Source: Vicinamibacterales bacterium (lineage in GTDB: Bacteria; Acidobacteriota; Vicinamibacteria; Vicinamibacterales; UBA8438). From it: a stretch of DNA of 64,000 nt. The notes under the pieces were generated by a model, which saw only the letters and a program-made list of their open reading frames with translations, was not told the DNA's origin and ran no database searches. Position numbers and translations under genes: made by a program. Positions 27,511 through 36,678 of this stretch are shown here, one piece after another. Location: NCBI GenBank assembly GCA_958296065.1, contig CATQHX010000070.1:62001-126000 (forward strand), written 5' to 3'. Numbering within the stretch: position 1 is the first letter of the stretch; each line of letters opens with the position of its first letter.

Positions 27511-28554
27511 CTACTCGCCGGAAGTTTCGCGCTTCGTCGCCGCCACCTGCCGCCGTCTGGCAAACGCCCGCAGGTCGGTTACCTGGTCGAATTCGTCGAC
27601 GATCTCGCGACCAATGAGCTCCTCCAGCACATCTTCCAGAGTAACGATACCGGCAAAGCCCCCGAACTCGTCGATCACCGCCAGCATGTGCTGCCGCCGG
27701 GCGAGAAACGTCCTGAGCACCCTGTCGAGCGGCGCCGCTTCCACGACGAAGTTGATGGGCCGCATCATAGTCTCCAACTTCTTCTCGAAACGATCCTCGG
27801 CAACCGCCTTCAGGATGTCCACCTTGTGCACGACACCGACCAGTTCTTCGGGGTCCCTTGCGTAGACGGGGACTCGACTGTACTTGTCGAGCTCCGTCAT
27901 CGCTGCCGCTGCGCGAACCGTCAGGGAAGCGCCGAGAGTGAAAACCACCGGACGCGGAGTCATGACCTCGGAGACGGTGCGCCGCTCCAGTGCCAGGACG
28001 TTCTGGATCACGCGGGCTTCATGGGGTTGGAAATCTCCTGACCGCAGACCGAGCCTGACCATCGTGAGCAACTCCTCGTCCGAGATTCGGTGCTCCTGGG
28101 ATTGGGAGCGGATAACCCGTGTCGCGAGCTGCGTCAACGCGATGAGCGGACCGAAGAGGATCACGAGCCAGCCCAATGGCCTCGCGACGAACGGCGCCAG
28201 AGCCCGGGAATAGACCACACCGACCGTTTTCGGCAAGACCTCCGAGAACAGGAGGATCGCCAGTGTGAAGGTGACCGAGAAGATCCAGATGCGCGCCGTG
28301 CCGAAGATACCGGCCGCAAGCGCGCCGGCCAGCGCGCCGCCGCCGGTGTTCGCAATGGTGTTCAGCGACAGGACGGCGGCAATCGGTCGATCCACCTTCT
28401 GTCGCATTCTCTTCAGGATGTGGCCGGAAGGACGCTTCGCGCGGTCGAGGTCCTCGATGCGACTCGCCGGCACCGAATACAGGACCGCCTCGAACAGCGA
28501 GCAGGCCGCGGATGTTCCGACAACAAGACCAACCACGACGAGCAACTCCAGCAT
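27511..28554 (-). CDS. CNNM/CorC-family (DUF21 plus CBS) membrane protein
   Basis: 347 residues from an ATG at 28554 with GGAGA upstream. The N-terminal DUF21 membrane domain has helices LELLVVVGLVVGTSAACSLF, AAVLSLNTIANTGGGALAGA, IFSVTFTLAILLFSEVLPKT and PLGWLVILFGPLIALTQL. A linker (ISDEELLTMVRLG) leads to two CBS domains (VSEVMTPRPVVFTLG, SRVPVYARDPEELVGVVHK, MLAVIDEFGGFAGIVTLEDV). The C-terminal CorC_HlyC domain is absent, so it is shorter than full-length relatives. Likely a divalent-cation (Mg2+/Co2+) exporter or regulator. Confidence 0.9.
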   Translation of the reverse strand: MLELLVVVGLVVGTSAACSLFEAVLYSVPASRIEDLDRAKRPSGHILKRMRQKVDRPIAAVLSLNTIANTGGGALAGALAAGIFGTARIWIFSVTFTLAILLFSEVLPKTVGVVYSRALAPFVARPLGWLVILFGPLIALTQLATRVIRSQSQEHRISDEELLTMVRLGLRSGDFQPHEARVIQNVLALERRTVSEVMTPRPVVFTLGASLTVRAAAAMTELDKYSRVPVYARDPEELVGVVHKVDILKAVAEDRFEKKLETMMRPINFVVEAAPLDRVLRTFLARRQHMLAVIDEFGGFAGIVTLEDVLEELIGREIVDEFDQVTDLRAFARRRQVAATKRETSGE

Positions 28555-28609
28555 GCTTGTCTCCGGGTGATGATGGCGAGCCGGTCCCGATTCGGCACAC
28601 GCCTGTGCA

Positions 28610-29875
28610 TCATCGGCCGAGACCGACCGCGAGCAGGGTGTCGCCGTTCCGCACGTAGATCCGGCCGTCGGCCAGCGCCGGATAGGCCCGCACCGTGCCG
28701 CGGAGCAACTGTGCGCGCACGACCGGCACAAAGGCATCCGGCGAGGCCTCGGCGAGCAGCAGCTCACCCGACTCACGCATGACGACCAGGAGGTCATCGG
28801 CCAGCAGGATGCTGCCGGCACCGAACCGCGGCACGTCCCAGGCGACCTCGCCGGTCTCGAGAGCCACGGCGCGCAGGCTCGGGCCGAACTCCTGCCGGCC
28901 GTGATAGCCATAGAGGTAGCCGTCCCGGTGCACGCTTGTCGCGTAGTGATTCGACATCACGTCGTTCGCGGTCCACAACTCGTCGAGCCCCGACTCGGCC
29001 ACACGGAACACCCCGGCGCCGGTGCCGTACTGCGCCGAGACGAAGACGAGATCGTCCACCACAAGCGGCGTCGCGGCATTGACCGATGCACGTATTCGAG
29101 CCCGCCAGGCGCGACGAAAGCGCTCTCTCCCGCTGACCGGATCGAGACTCACGAGATTGTCGCGCGTGAAGAACAGCGCGTGCCGGACCCCGTCGAAGGC
29201 AGCCGCCACCGGCGACGAGTAGCTGGCTTCCTCGCCGGCTACAGTCCAGAGGACGTCGCCCGTAGCGGCGTCGAAGGCCACGATCCCGTCGTTCGGTCCG
29301 CCAACGTTGGCGATCACGCGTCCGTCGTCGACCAGCGGCGAACCCGCCGCCCCGAAGAACGCTTTGCGAAAGCGAAAGCGCTGCCGTGTGTCGACGCTCC
29401 AGACACCGGCCCCGGTGTCGAGAGCGACGGCGTGCAACTGTCCCTGTGCACCGAACGTGTACACCCGACCGCCGGAAACGACGGGCGCCGAGCGCGGTCC
29501 TTCGTCGAATCCGAAGTCGTCACGGTAGGTCGTCGGGTAGTCGTAGCGCCAGATGGAAGCCCCCGTCTCGGCGTCCAGTGCATCGAGGACCTCGCGACCG
29601 CGCACTCGATGGAAGAGCAGCACGCGGCCGCCGGAGACGACGGGACCCGCGAAGCCCTCACCTACCGGGAGTCGCCAGAGTTCGCGCGGCGCCCCATCCG
29701 ACCACGTGCGAGCCAGCGGCGGCCCGAGATAACGACCGTCCCGTTCCGGGCCGAGAAAGTGCGGCCAGTCCTGCGCACCGAGAGTCGATCCGGCGATGAT
29801 CAGCAGGACCGCTCCTCCGCTCACGCTCCAGCGGCGCTTCACCGCCGCATCCCGTCCCGTCGCGCTGACACCCAT
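28610..29875 (-). CDS. Exported PQQ-like beta-propeller protein
   Basis: 421 residues from an ATG at 29875 with a GGGAGGGAG ribosome site. Signal peptide (VSGGAVLLIIAGSTLGAQ), then WPHFLGPERDGRY, the usual opening of acidobacterial and planctomycete PQQ-like propellers. Blade motifs are regular: VLDALDAETGASIWRYDY, LHAVALDTGAGVWSVDT, IVAFDAATGDVLWTVAG, LVSLDPVSGRERFRR. No PQQ ligand set or heme motif is seen, so it is a scaffold-type propeller and not a proven dehydrogenase. Similar in plan to the gene at 31204. Confidence 0.85.
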   Translation of the reverse strand: MGVSATGRDAAVKRRWSVSGGAVLLIIAGSTLGAQDWPHFLGPERDGRYLGPPLARTWSDGAPRELWRLPVGEGFAGPVVSGGRVLLFHRVRGREVLDALDAETGASIWRYDYPTTYRDDFGFDEGPRSAPVVSGGRVYTFGAQGQLHAVALDTGAGVWSVDTRQRFRFRKAFFGAAGSPLVDDGRVIANVGGPNDGIVAFDAATGDVLWTVAGEEASYSSPVAAAFDGVRHALFFTRDNLVSLDPVSGRERFRRAWRARIRASVNAATPLVVDDLVFVSAQYGTGAGVFRVAESGLDELWTANDVMSNHYATSVHRDGYLYGYHGRQEFGPSLRAVALETGEVAWDVPRFGAGSILLADDLLVVMRESGELLLAEASPDAFVPVVRAQLLRGTVRAYPALADGRIYVRNGDTLLAVGLGR

Positions 29876-29901
29876 ATCGCTCCCTCCCGGCCCGACAGTC
29901 G

Positions 29902-29944
29902 GCGCCTGCGGCCCCGATTGCCGTCCAAACGGGGCCGCAGGCGC
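29902..29944 (-). terminator. 14-bp perfect hairpin after GNAT gene
   Basis: GCGCCTGCGGCCCC (29902-29915) and GGGGCCGCAGGCGC (29931-29944) form a perfect stem with a 15-base loop, 2 bases past the GNAT stop. No T tract. Confidence 0.6.
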
Positions 29945-29946
29945 TT

Positions 29947-30540
29947 CTACCGCGCAGCCCCCTCGCCTCCCGCACTGTCCTCCCCCGCTCGCCACTCTCT
30001 CGCCAGCACCGCGTAGACCACGTGATCCACGAAACGGTCGTACAACCACTCCACGTCGCGCAACAGCCCCTCTTCCCGCAAACCGAGCCGAATCGGAATC
30101 GCACGGCTGCGATGGTTGCCCGACGCGCACCGGATCTCGATGCGGTTGAGGCGGCCCTTCTCGAAGGCCCTTGTAATCAGCGCACGGCAGGCGGCCGTCG
30201 TCAACCCGCGACCCTGGTAGGGCTCGGCGATCCAATACCCGATCGAGGTGCTCCGGTTGCGCCAGTCGACATGGTGATGGCCGACCACGCCGGCGATACG
30301 GCCGTCGACCACCAGAGCAAGTTGAGCCCCGTCGTTGCGGGCCGCCTGCGCCTGCGCGGCACGTATGAAGGTGCGCGTGTCGTCAACCCGGCGCACGCTG
30401 TCCAGCCACGGCAGCCATTGCCGCAGGTGGCGACGGTTCGCGTCGGTGAGGGAAAACAGCTCATCGGCGTCCGTGAGATCGAGCGGGACGAGCCGGCAGC
30501 GGTCAGTGACCGGAATCGTCAACATATAGCGCCTCGGCAC
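29947..30540 (-). CDS. GNAT-family N-acetyltransferase (RimJ/RimL type)
   Basis: 197 residues from an ATG at 30540; an ATG at 30522 is also possible. GNAT motifs: RCRLVPLDLTDADELFSL at the start, LALVVDGRIAGVVGHH, the acetyl-CoA loop in IGYWIAEPYQGRGLTTAACR and the RIEIRCASGNHRSRAIPIRLG segment typical of RimJ/RimL ribosomal-protein or peptide acetyltransferases. The substrate is not defined. A TATAAT box at 30563-30568 lies 22 bases upstream. Confidence 0.88.
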   Translation of the reverse strand: MPRRYMLTIPVTDRCRLVPLDLTDADELFSLTDANRRHLRQWLPWLDSVRRVDDTRTFIRAAQAQAARNDGAQLALVVDGRIAGVVGHHHVDWRNRSTSIGYWIAEPYQGRGLTTAACRALITRAFEKGRLNRIEIRCASGNHRSRAIPIRLGLREEGLLRDVEWLYDRFVDHVVYAVLAREWRAGEDSAGGEGAAR

Positions 30541-30562
30541 CATCCCGCGCCGATTGGCGCCG

Positions 30563-30568
30563 ATTATA
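30563..30568 (-). promoter_or_regulatory. -10 box for GNAT gene
   Basis: TATAAT on the minus strand, 22 bases before the ATG at 30540; the leader would be about 15 bases. Confidence 0.45.
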
Positions 30569-30627
30569 GCCGCGCGCGCGCGGCCGTCCGGCGACTCGGT
30601 CCCGCGGATGCGCACCGTCGTCACGCG

Positions 30628-30633
30628 TATAAT
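30628..30633 (+). promoter_or_regulatory. -10 box for thioesterase operon
   Basis: Perfect TATAAT. It overlaps an in-frame ATG at 30632, which would thus not be transcribed; this supports the GTG at 30686 as start. Confidence 0.5.
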
Positions 30634-30685
30634 GCGTGCTGCGCCGCGACGGGCTGCGGCGCGAGCGGGGCGTCAGGCAGCACTC

Positions 30686-31207
30686 GTGTCCCAGCATTCG
30701 ATCTATCTGGACGCACTTCGCGCACGGGCGGCCGCGCTCCCGTTCTTCCAGCTCATCGGGCTGGAAGTGGTCGACATGCAGCCGGGGCGGTCCGTGCTCA
30801 CGATCCGACACCGCACCGATCTCGCGCAGCCGATCGGCATCCTGCACGGCGGCGTAACGGCCACCCTCGTGGATACCGGAATCGCCTACGCGGTGCTGGC
30901 GCGCGACGAGATTCGTCCGCTCATCGAGGCAGGCGGGTCCGTCGTGGCGGTCGACCTGCGGATCAAGTACTTCCGCCCGGTCGCCACCGGAAAGCTGACC
31001 TGCGTATCCACCGTGACGCGCCTGGGCAAGCGGATCATCCACGGCGAGAGCATCGTCACCAACGATCAGGACAAGGAAGTCGCCCGCGGCGACTCCATCT
31101 ACGGAGCCGTGCAGCGGGACGAAACGGTGCGGCACGGAACGCCGGTCAGCGCCATGTACGTGCTGCCGGAGGCTGTGACGCATGCAGACTCCGAGGAGAG
31201 GACATGA
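30686..31207 (+). CDS. PaaI-type hotdog-fold thioesterase
   Basis: 173 residues from a GTG at 30686. Hotdog signature: RSVLTIRHRTDLAQPIGILHGGV with HGG and an acidic partner in the following helix (TATLVDTGIAYAVL), then KYFRPVATGKLTCVS. These enzymes hydrolyse acyl- or aryl-CoA thioesters in the cytoplasm. The last codons overlap the ATG of the next gene (ATGA), so it is co-translated with an exported propeller protein. Confidence 0.87.
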   Translation: MSQHSIYLDALRARAAALPFFQLIGLEVVDMQPGRSVLTIRHRTDLAQPIGILHGGVTATLVDTGIAYAVLARDEIRPLIEAGGSVVAVDLRIKYFRPVATGKLTCVSTVTRLGKRIIHGESIVTNDQDKEVARGDSIYGAVQRDETVRHGTPVSAMYVLPEAVTHADSEERT

Positions 31208-32499
31208 GGGTTCATCGCCTACTCGCATTCATCATCGCGCTGGTGCCGAGCATGCTCGCCGGCATTGCGTTGATCGGCCACGCGCAGGCTCAGACGCCGA
31301 CCGTCGCAATGATCCCGGTCGAGGGCGAGGGCGCACGCTACTGGCCGCGCTGGCGCGGTCCGTCCGGCCAGGGCATCGTTGCCGACTCCGGGTACCCGGA
31401 CCGCTGGAGCGCAACCGAGAACGTCGTCTGGCGCACCTCCGTGCCCGGACGAGGCAACTCATCGCCCGTCGTCTGGGGTGACCACATCTTCCTGACGACC
31501 GGCCGCGACGGCGGACGCCGCCTGTTCGTCCTCGCCCACCGGCGCAGCGACGGCTCCCTGCTGTGGGAGACCGAGGTGGCCCCCGGTCCGCGCGAGGCCG
31601 TGCACCGGAAGAACGGACCGGCCTCGGCCACGCCGACCACCGACGGCGAGCGCGTCTATGTATCGCTCGGCGGCCGGGGACTGGCGGCTCTCGACTTCGA
31701 CGGCGCCGTGCTGTGGCACACCGAGGTGGGACGCATCTCCAACTACCATGGACCGGCCGGCTCGCCCCTGCTCTACGGCAACAAGCTCATCATCTATCAG
31801 GACCAGCGCAGCGGCGGCTTCGTGGCGGCCTACGACACCGCCACCGGTCAGCAGGTCTGGCGCACCGCCCGCGCCCAGAGCGTAGGCTGGGGAACGCCGG
31901 TGGCAATCCGGGTCGGCGACCACGACGAGCTCGTGGTCAGCAGCCAACGGACGGTGAACGCCTACGAACCGGAGACCGGGCGGGAGCTCTGGCGCTGCAA
32001 CGGCAACAACTTCGAGGTCATCCCCACACCGGTCGTCGAGGCGGGCCTCGTGTTCTGCACGTCGGGCCGCGCCGGCCCGACGCTGGCGATCCGCCCGGGC
32101 GGACAGGGCGACGTCACGGATACCCACGTCGCGTGGTCGACCTCGCGGGGCTCGCCGTTCGTTCCCTCGCCGCTCGCCGCCGACGGCTACCTCTACACCA
32201 TCAACGACATGGCGAGCATCGTCACCTGCTTCGAGGCCGCCACCGGGGAGGTCATGTGGCAGGCGCGGCTGGGCCGCGCGGTCCGCGAGGGTTTCTCGAC
32301 CTCACCGGTGCTGGTGGACGGCAAGGTGTTCTTCACCAACGACGACGGCATCACGTTCGTGCTGCGGGCGGGACCGGAGTTCGAGCTGCTCCATACGAAC
32401 GACATAGGCGCCCGGACCCTGGCGTCGCCGGCGCTGGTGGACGGCGTGTGGTACATCCGGACAGAGGACGAGCTGCTCGCCATCGGCAACCCGTCCTGA
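31204..32499 (+). CDS. Exported PQQ-like beta-propeller protein
   Basis: 431 residues from an ATG at 31204 that overlaps the thioesterase stop; GAGGAGAGG lies 3 bases upstream. Signal peptide (FIIALVPSMLAGIALIGHAQ) followed by YWPRWRGPSGQGIVAD, the typical opening WRGP. Blade motifs recur: LFVLAHRRSDGSLLWETEV, LAALDFDGAVLWHTEVG, VAAYDTATGQQVWRT, VNAYEPETGRELWRC, VTCFEAATGEVMWQARLG. No heme motif. Eight-bladed scaffold of unknown ligand. Ends convergently with a cyclase gene. Confidence 0.87.
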   Translation: MRVHRLLAFIIALVPSMLAGIALIGHAQAQTPTVAMIPVEGEGARYWPRWRGPSGQGIVADSGYPDRWSATENVVWRTSVPGRGNSSPVVWGDHIFLTTGRDGGRRLFVLAHRRSDGSLLWETEVAPGPREAVHRKNGPASATPTTDGERVYVSLGGRGLAALDFDGAVLWHTEVGRISNYHGPAGSPLLYGNKLIIYQDQRSGGFVAAYDTATGQQVWRTARAQSVGWGTPVAIRVGDHDELVVSSQRTVNAYEPETGRELWRCNGNNFEVIPTPVVEAGLVFCTSGRAGPTLAIRPGGQGDVTDTHVAWSTSRGSPFVPSPLAADGYLYTINDMASIVTCFEAATGEVMWQARLGRAVREGFSTSPVLVDGKVFFTNDDGITFVLRAGPEFELLHTNDIGARTLASPALVDGVWYIRTEDELLAIGNPS

Positions 32500-32534
32500 C
32501 GCGGCTCGGAGTCGCGCGGAGACGAAAGCGCACG

Positions 32535-32565
32535 ACCCGTGGCGGCGAGCGTCTCCGCCACGGGT
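32535..32565. terminator. 11-bp perfect hairpin between convergent genes
   Basis: ACCCGTGGCGG and CCGCCACGGGT form a perfect stem with a 9-base loop, midway between stops at 32499 and 32582. No T tract. Confidence 0.6.
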
Positions 32566-32581
32566 CCGCTTGTGAGGCCGT

Positions 32582-33592
32582 TCAGAAGATCGCCAACGGG
32601 TTGAGGGGCGAGCCGGTGCCGCCCTCGACCACCAGGGGGGCCGCCACCAGGAGGAACTCCCAGCGGCCTTGGCGCGCCGCTTCGGCGGCCACCGCCTCAA
32701 GGTCGAGATTGTCGAACAGCGGCATGCCCATCGCCACGATGGTCAACTGGTGGATCGGCTGGGTCACACCCTCTACGCCGGACGGCAGCACGTCGTTGGT
32801 GCCGTCGGCGCCGAGCATGGCGACACCTCGTTCCCGAAGCCAGGGCGCGACCGACGCGTGGAGTCCCGCGGCCTCCAGGTTCATCTCCCAGGGTCCCTGC
32901 TCGGCGCGGCGGGCCCACCGTCCGGTCCGGACGAACAGGATGTCGCCGCTCTCCACCCGTAACCGCGCCTCGGCCTCCCAGGCCTCCAGGTCCTCGACGC
33001 GGATCGGCGTGCCGGGCTCCAGGTAATCCACCCCCTTCAGGCGCGGGATGTCCATCAGGATGCCGCGGCTGACGATGCCCTGCCTGTAGTTGCCGACCCC
33101 CAGCCTCGCGCACCCTTCCGCGGTCACCTCGTCGGCGCGGATGTAGCCGTTGTACAGCGTCCCCTCATGCATCATGTGACAGAGCGAGTCCATGTGCGAG
33201 TGGGCGTAGCCGTGGTAGGCGAACGTATACCGGTCGCTGCGGAACGGGCCGGGGCGGTCGGGGCCGAGCATCTCGTAACCGACGGGCGACGTGGCTTCGA
33301 TGTCGGCCTCTGTCAGGTAGGTGTGCGACAGCGACACCGAAACGCCGGCCGTCGCCAGCGCCAGCGCGCCGCGGCGCTTCTCCGGGGTCACGAGATTGAG
33401 CGTGCCCAGCTCGTCGTTCTCGCCCCAGCGGCCCCAGTTCGACAGCTCGCTCATCCAGCCGGCGACCGTCTCCGCCGTGACTTCGACCGGCGCCTGCGCC
33501 CGGAGCAGCGACGGCGGCGCCGCGAGCCATGCCGCCAACAGCCCGCCAATGACCGCGGCCGCGCCGATCCGATAACCACTCGTTCTTTGCAT
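32582..33592 (-). CDS. Exported cyclase-family protein (kynurenine formamidase-like)
   Basis: 336 residues from an ATG with GAGGAGC upstream. Signal peptide (AVIGGLLAAWLAAPPSLLRA). The metal-binding motif HSHMDSLCH (HxHxDxxxH) near residue 140 and a later LGADGTND loop identify the cyclase/KynB fold. Family members hydrolyse formylkynurenine, cyclic imides or similar amides. A secreted form with NWGRWGENDELGTLNLVTPE at the start is common in environmental bacteria; its substrate is unknown. Confidence 0.88.
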   Translation of the reverse strand: MQRTSGYRIGAAAVIGGLLAAWLAAPPSLLRAQAPVEVTAETVAGWMSELSNWGRWGENDELGTLNLVTPEKRRGALALATAGVSVSLSHTYLTEADIEATSPVGYEMLGPDRPGPFRSDRYTFAYHGYAHSHMDSLCHMMHEGTLYNGYIRADEVTAEGCARLGVGNYRQGIVSRGILMDIPRLKGVDYLEPGTPIRVEDLEAWEAEARLRVESGDILFVRTGRWARRAEQGPWEMNLEAAGLHASVAPWLRERGVAMLGADGTNDVLPSGVEGVTQPIHQLTIVAMGMPLFDNLDLEAVAAEAARQGRWEFLLVAAPLVVEGGTGSPLNPLAIF

Positions 33593-33745
33593 TGGTCTGC
33601 TCCTCCGGCCGAAGGTTCAACCACACATCGCGGACGTCCACCGTGCGTCGACGCATGGATTCTACACGCGGGACGCGGCCGCTCCGCGAGCGCTTCAGCG
33701 CCGCCAAACCCGTCGTGACGTATTCGGCCCCAACTTCACCGCCGC

Positions 33746-33797
33746 AGGAATCTGCGCCCCGGAACTCACTCCGCGGCGTTCGGCGGCGCAGACTCCT
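33746..33797 (-). repeat. Palindromic element overlapping the DUF5916 gene end
   Basis: AGGAATCTGCGCC (33746-33758) and GGCGCAGACTCCT (33785-33797) are inverted copies with one mismatch and a 26-base loop. The right arm covers the stop codon of the DUF5916 gene. The arm GGCGCAGACTCCT recurs exactly at 40493-40505. Could act as terminator and belong to a dispersed repeat family. Confidence 0.5.
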
Positions 33798-36633
33798 AGA
33801 ACCGGAACAGGCGGTTGAACTTCACCACGAACGCCCGGTTCTCGAGACCCGCGAACCGCGGGGTCAAGGTGTCGCGCTCGTCCGTGTACACGACGAAGAG
33901 CTCGCTGCCCGGCTGGTACTCCCATCGCAGGCGGATATTGGTACCGAGCGAGTCGGCGCCGGAGTTGTACTGGAACAGCGCCGCGACGAACATGCGCGGC
34001 GTGAGGGTGTAGATGGCCCGCGCGGCGACCAGTTCCGTCGTGAAGTCGCCCTGCGGCAGCTCGATCCAGTTGAACGACAGCGAAGGCTCCACCGCCAACT
34101 GCGGCGACAGGTTCACGCGGCCGCGGAAATACCCGACGCTGGTCCACTTGCCTCCGAAGAACTGGCCGCGGTCGAAGGTCAGCCCCCCGGACGTCGTGCG
34201 CTGCTGCCCCAGTGCGTAAACGACCCGGGCGTTGGTGAAGGAGTAGCCGCCGATGGGAATCGTGACGTCCTTGTGAATGTCGAAGGGTTTCTTGAGAAAC
34301 TCGTAGTTGTCGGTGGCGCCGGCGAAGAAGCGGTCCCCGTTCTCGAACTCGATCCCGAAGATCCCCTGCTGCAGGCGCGTCTCGAGCAGGCCCGCCCCGT
34401 CGGCGATGTAGTCCAGACTGCCCTCGAACAGGAACTTGCGCACCGCGGCGATCGACCGCGGACGGGGACTGAAGCGGAACGAGCCGAACGAGCGGCGAAA
34501 GTCGTCGCGGCGCAGAAAGCCGACCTCCGGGTTGAAGTTCGCGCCGACGCCGAGCCGCTCCAGCACCAGGCCCCAGCGGTCGCCGCTGTACTCGAGCTGC
34601 GTCTGGTAGCTGGCGTCGTCGCCGCGCCGCCCCGGCGTCTCGGTGCGGGCGAGATAGGTGTTGACGTTCAGGTTGTCGTAGAAGGAGAACACGCCGTCGA
34701 CGCCATAGGTATAGCTGGCGCCGGGCGCATCGACCGCAACCGAGCGCCCGGTGAACAGCGCCCCGACGGCGCTCCGGCGCAGCACGTCGCGCTTCAGGCG
34801 GGCCACCGCAAAGTTCGTCGGCGCCGTGCCGGCCGCCGATTCCGAGCCGGTCTGCACGTCGAGCAGGCCGATGCTGTAGGGCCCGACCTTGCCTGTAAGC
34901 CGGCCGCCGCCTTGAATCGGCACCGTCCGCCCGTCGTTCAACCCGATGCGCCGGCTGAAGAAGAGAACCGGCGCGGAGCCGCCGAACCGCTCGCCCCGGA
35001 AGTAGTAGGCGGTGGGGCCGCCGCGGAACCCGCCGCCGAAGTCGAAGATCCCCTGCCCTTCGAGGAAGAACTCGCGCTTCTCCGGAAAGAACAGGCTGAA
35101 GCGGGTCAGGTTGACCTGCTGTTCGTCCACCTCGACCTGCGCGAAGTCGGTGTTGTAGGTGAGGTCGGCGGTCAGCCCCTGCGTCACGCCGTACTTGACG
35201 TCCACCCCGAAGTCGCCGCCGGGGTCGTTCGACAGCCGGGGCGTGGCGTTGAGGTCGGTGGTCACGTCGGAGATGGCGTAGGGCTTGACCTCCAGCCGGG
35301 TGCCCGACTCCGGCACCTCGACGCCCACCAGGGTGGGCGCGGACGAGAACCGGAACATCCCCTGGAATGCGAGCGCGGCCGGGATCGGCGTCAGGAAGGA
35401 CGTTTCGTTCGTGGAAGCCACGTTGCGCTGGAAGTTGATGCCCCAGATCTGAGAGGGGCCGGTGCGGTAGCGGAGCGACTTGAAGGGAATCGCCATCTCC
35501 AGCGTCCAGCCCTGCTCGAAGCGGCCGGCCCGCACGTCCCACACCGCGTTCCAGTCCAGATTGGGGGTCCGCTCGTTCGTGATCGTGGCGTCGAAAAGCG
35601 CCCCGAGGGCGTTGGTGATGAAGTTGAAGCCGTTCCGGCGGTCGTAGTAGGTGTCGAGCACCACCGCGAAGGTCTCGTTGCCGAACATGCTGTAGCTGTC
35701 GCGCTTCATCTCGTTGGCGATGATGCGTTCCGGGTCGGTGCTCCAGCAACGCGCGGCGACGTAGAAGGTGTCGCGGTCGAACATCACCCAGACCTCGGTC
35801 TGATCCCGGGCCGGCGCCCCTTCGTCCGGCTCCTGCTGGATGAAATCGGTGACGGGCGGCACCGCGTGGTAGACGCGCTCGTCGAGCTGTCCGTCGAGCT
35901 GCAGCGGTCCGTCGAGACGAATTGCGCGCATCGTGGCGCGGCCCTCGGCATCGCGGTTGATGACCTCCGGCGCGATCGGGGGCGGGGGGCCGTGAATGAT
36001 GGCGGCGGGGGCCATCGCGAACCCGGCGCTTCCGGAGGCGCCCGCCGTTGCGCCGCGTGCGGGTGCGCCGCCGGCCGACGACTCCGTTGTCGCGGCGATC
36101 GGTGGCGCCGGATTGCCGGCGGCGCTCGCCGCCGCGTCACGGGGACGGTCCGTGAAGGTAGCGATCGTCGTCCCGCCGGCGGACGGCCGCGTCGCCACCG
36201 GCGACAGCGCCCCTGCGACGCGGGCCAGGCCGGCGCTCAGCTCGTCCTGAAGCGCGAACAGGCCGGACATCGTCCCGTCCACCGTCGCGGCATGCTCCAC
36301 GTGCCCGGTCGCCGCGTCCACCACCTCGGCGGTGATCCGGATCCGATCGGCAAGCCGCTGGTAGCCGCCGCGCACCAGCCAGCGTCCGGACGGCGGCAAG
36401 GCGTACGCGGGGAGGTCGGCGTCGAGCGTCGCGGCGATACCCTCTCCGATCCAGTCGTCGGCGGGGTCGGCGCTGATGTTGCGGAACGGAACGACGCGCA
36501 TCCCGGCAACCCGGGTCTGTTCGAGTACGCGGGATGCCGGCAACCCCTCGCCCTCCCCCTCCTGCGCCCGCACGTCCAGTGGGTACACGCCGGCGCACAG
36601 CGCCAACCAGGCGGCAAGAAAACGGCACCTCAC
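33796..36633 (-). CDS. TolB-like N-terminus fused to CBM9-like/DUF5916 outer-membrane barrel protein
   Basis: 945 residues from a GTG at 36633. After a signal peptide (FLAAWLALCAGVYPLDVRAQ) comes a FlgO/TolB-type domain (MRVVPFRNISADPADDWIGE, LVRGGYQRLADRIRITAEVV), a low-complexity Ala/Pro/Gly linker, a CBM9-like domain (RLDGPLQLDGQLDERVYHAV, VWVMFDRDTFYVAARCW) and a long DUF5916 section ending in repeated amphipathic strands and a terminal FNRLFRF, as in outer-membrane barrels (last residue aromatic). DUF5916 barrels normally start at the CBM9 part; the TolB-like fusion is unusual. Ligand unknown. Confidence 0.82.
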   Translation of the reverse strand: MRCRFLAAWLALCAGVYPLDVRAQEGEGEGLPASRVLEQTRVAGMRVVPFRNISADPADDWIGEGIAATLDADLPAYALPPSGRWLVRGGYQRLADRIRITAEVVDAATGHVEHAATVDGTMSGLFALQDELSAGLARVAGALSPVATRPSAGGTTIATFTDRPRDAAASAAGNPAPPIAATTESSAGGAPARGATAGASGSAGFAMAPAAIIHGPPPPIAPEVINRDAEGRATMRAIRLDGPLQLDGQLDERVYHAVPPVTDFIQQEPDEGAPARDQTEVWVMFDRDTFYVAARCWSTDPERIIANEMKRDSYSMFGNETFAVVLDTYYDRRNGFNFITNALGALFDATITNERTPNLDWNAVWDVRAGRFEQGWTLEMAIPFKSLRYRTGPSQIWGINFQRNVASTNETSFLTPIPAALAFQGMFRFSSAPTLVGVEVPESGTRLEVKPYAISDVTTDLNATPRLSNDPGGDFGVDVKYGVTQGLTADLTYNTDFAQVEVDEQQVNLTRFSLFFPEKREFFLEGQGIFDFGGGFRGGPTAYYFRGERFGGSAPVLFFSRRIGLNDGRTVPIQGGGRLTGKVGPYSIGLLDVQTGSESAAGTAPTNFAVARLKRDVLRRSAVGALFTGRSVAVDAPGASYTYGVDGVFSFYDNLNVNTYLARTETPGRRGDDASYQTQLEYSGDRWGLVLERLGVGANFNPEVGFLRRDDFRRSFGSFRFSPRPRSIAAVRKFLFEGSLDYIADGAGLLETRLQQGIFGIEFENGDRFFAGATDNYEFLKKPFDIHKDVTIPIGGYSFTNARVVYALGQQRTTSGGLTFDRGQFFGGKWTSVGYFRGRVNLSPQLAVEPSLSFNWIELPQGDFTTELVAARAIYTLTPRMFVAALFQYNSGADSLGTNIRLRWEYQPGSELFVVYTDERDTLTPRFAGLENRAFVVKFNRLFRF

Positions 36634-36666
36634 AGGAAGTCGGGTCGTTGCGGCAGGCAAACGGTG

Positions 36667-36673
36667 TAGTTTA
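36667..36673. promoter_or_regulatory. Symmetric -10 element between divergent genes
   Basis: TAGTTTA reads as TAGTTT on the plus strand, ending 6 bases before the amidase ATG, and as TAAACT on the minus strand, 34 bases before the GTG at 36633. It fits leaderless transcription of the amidase and a short leader for the barrel protein. Confidence 0.5.
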
Positions 36674-36678
36674 GCGCG

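Noticed and set aside
30554-30685. Upstream ATGs at 30554 and 30632 for the thioesterase
   Set aside because: They lie upstream of or inside the TATAAT box; the conserved domain begins after the GTG at 30686.
33592-36669. 1025-codon open frame on the plus strand
   Set aside because: Antisense shadow of the DUF5916 gene; no recognizable domain and highly biased residues.
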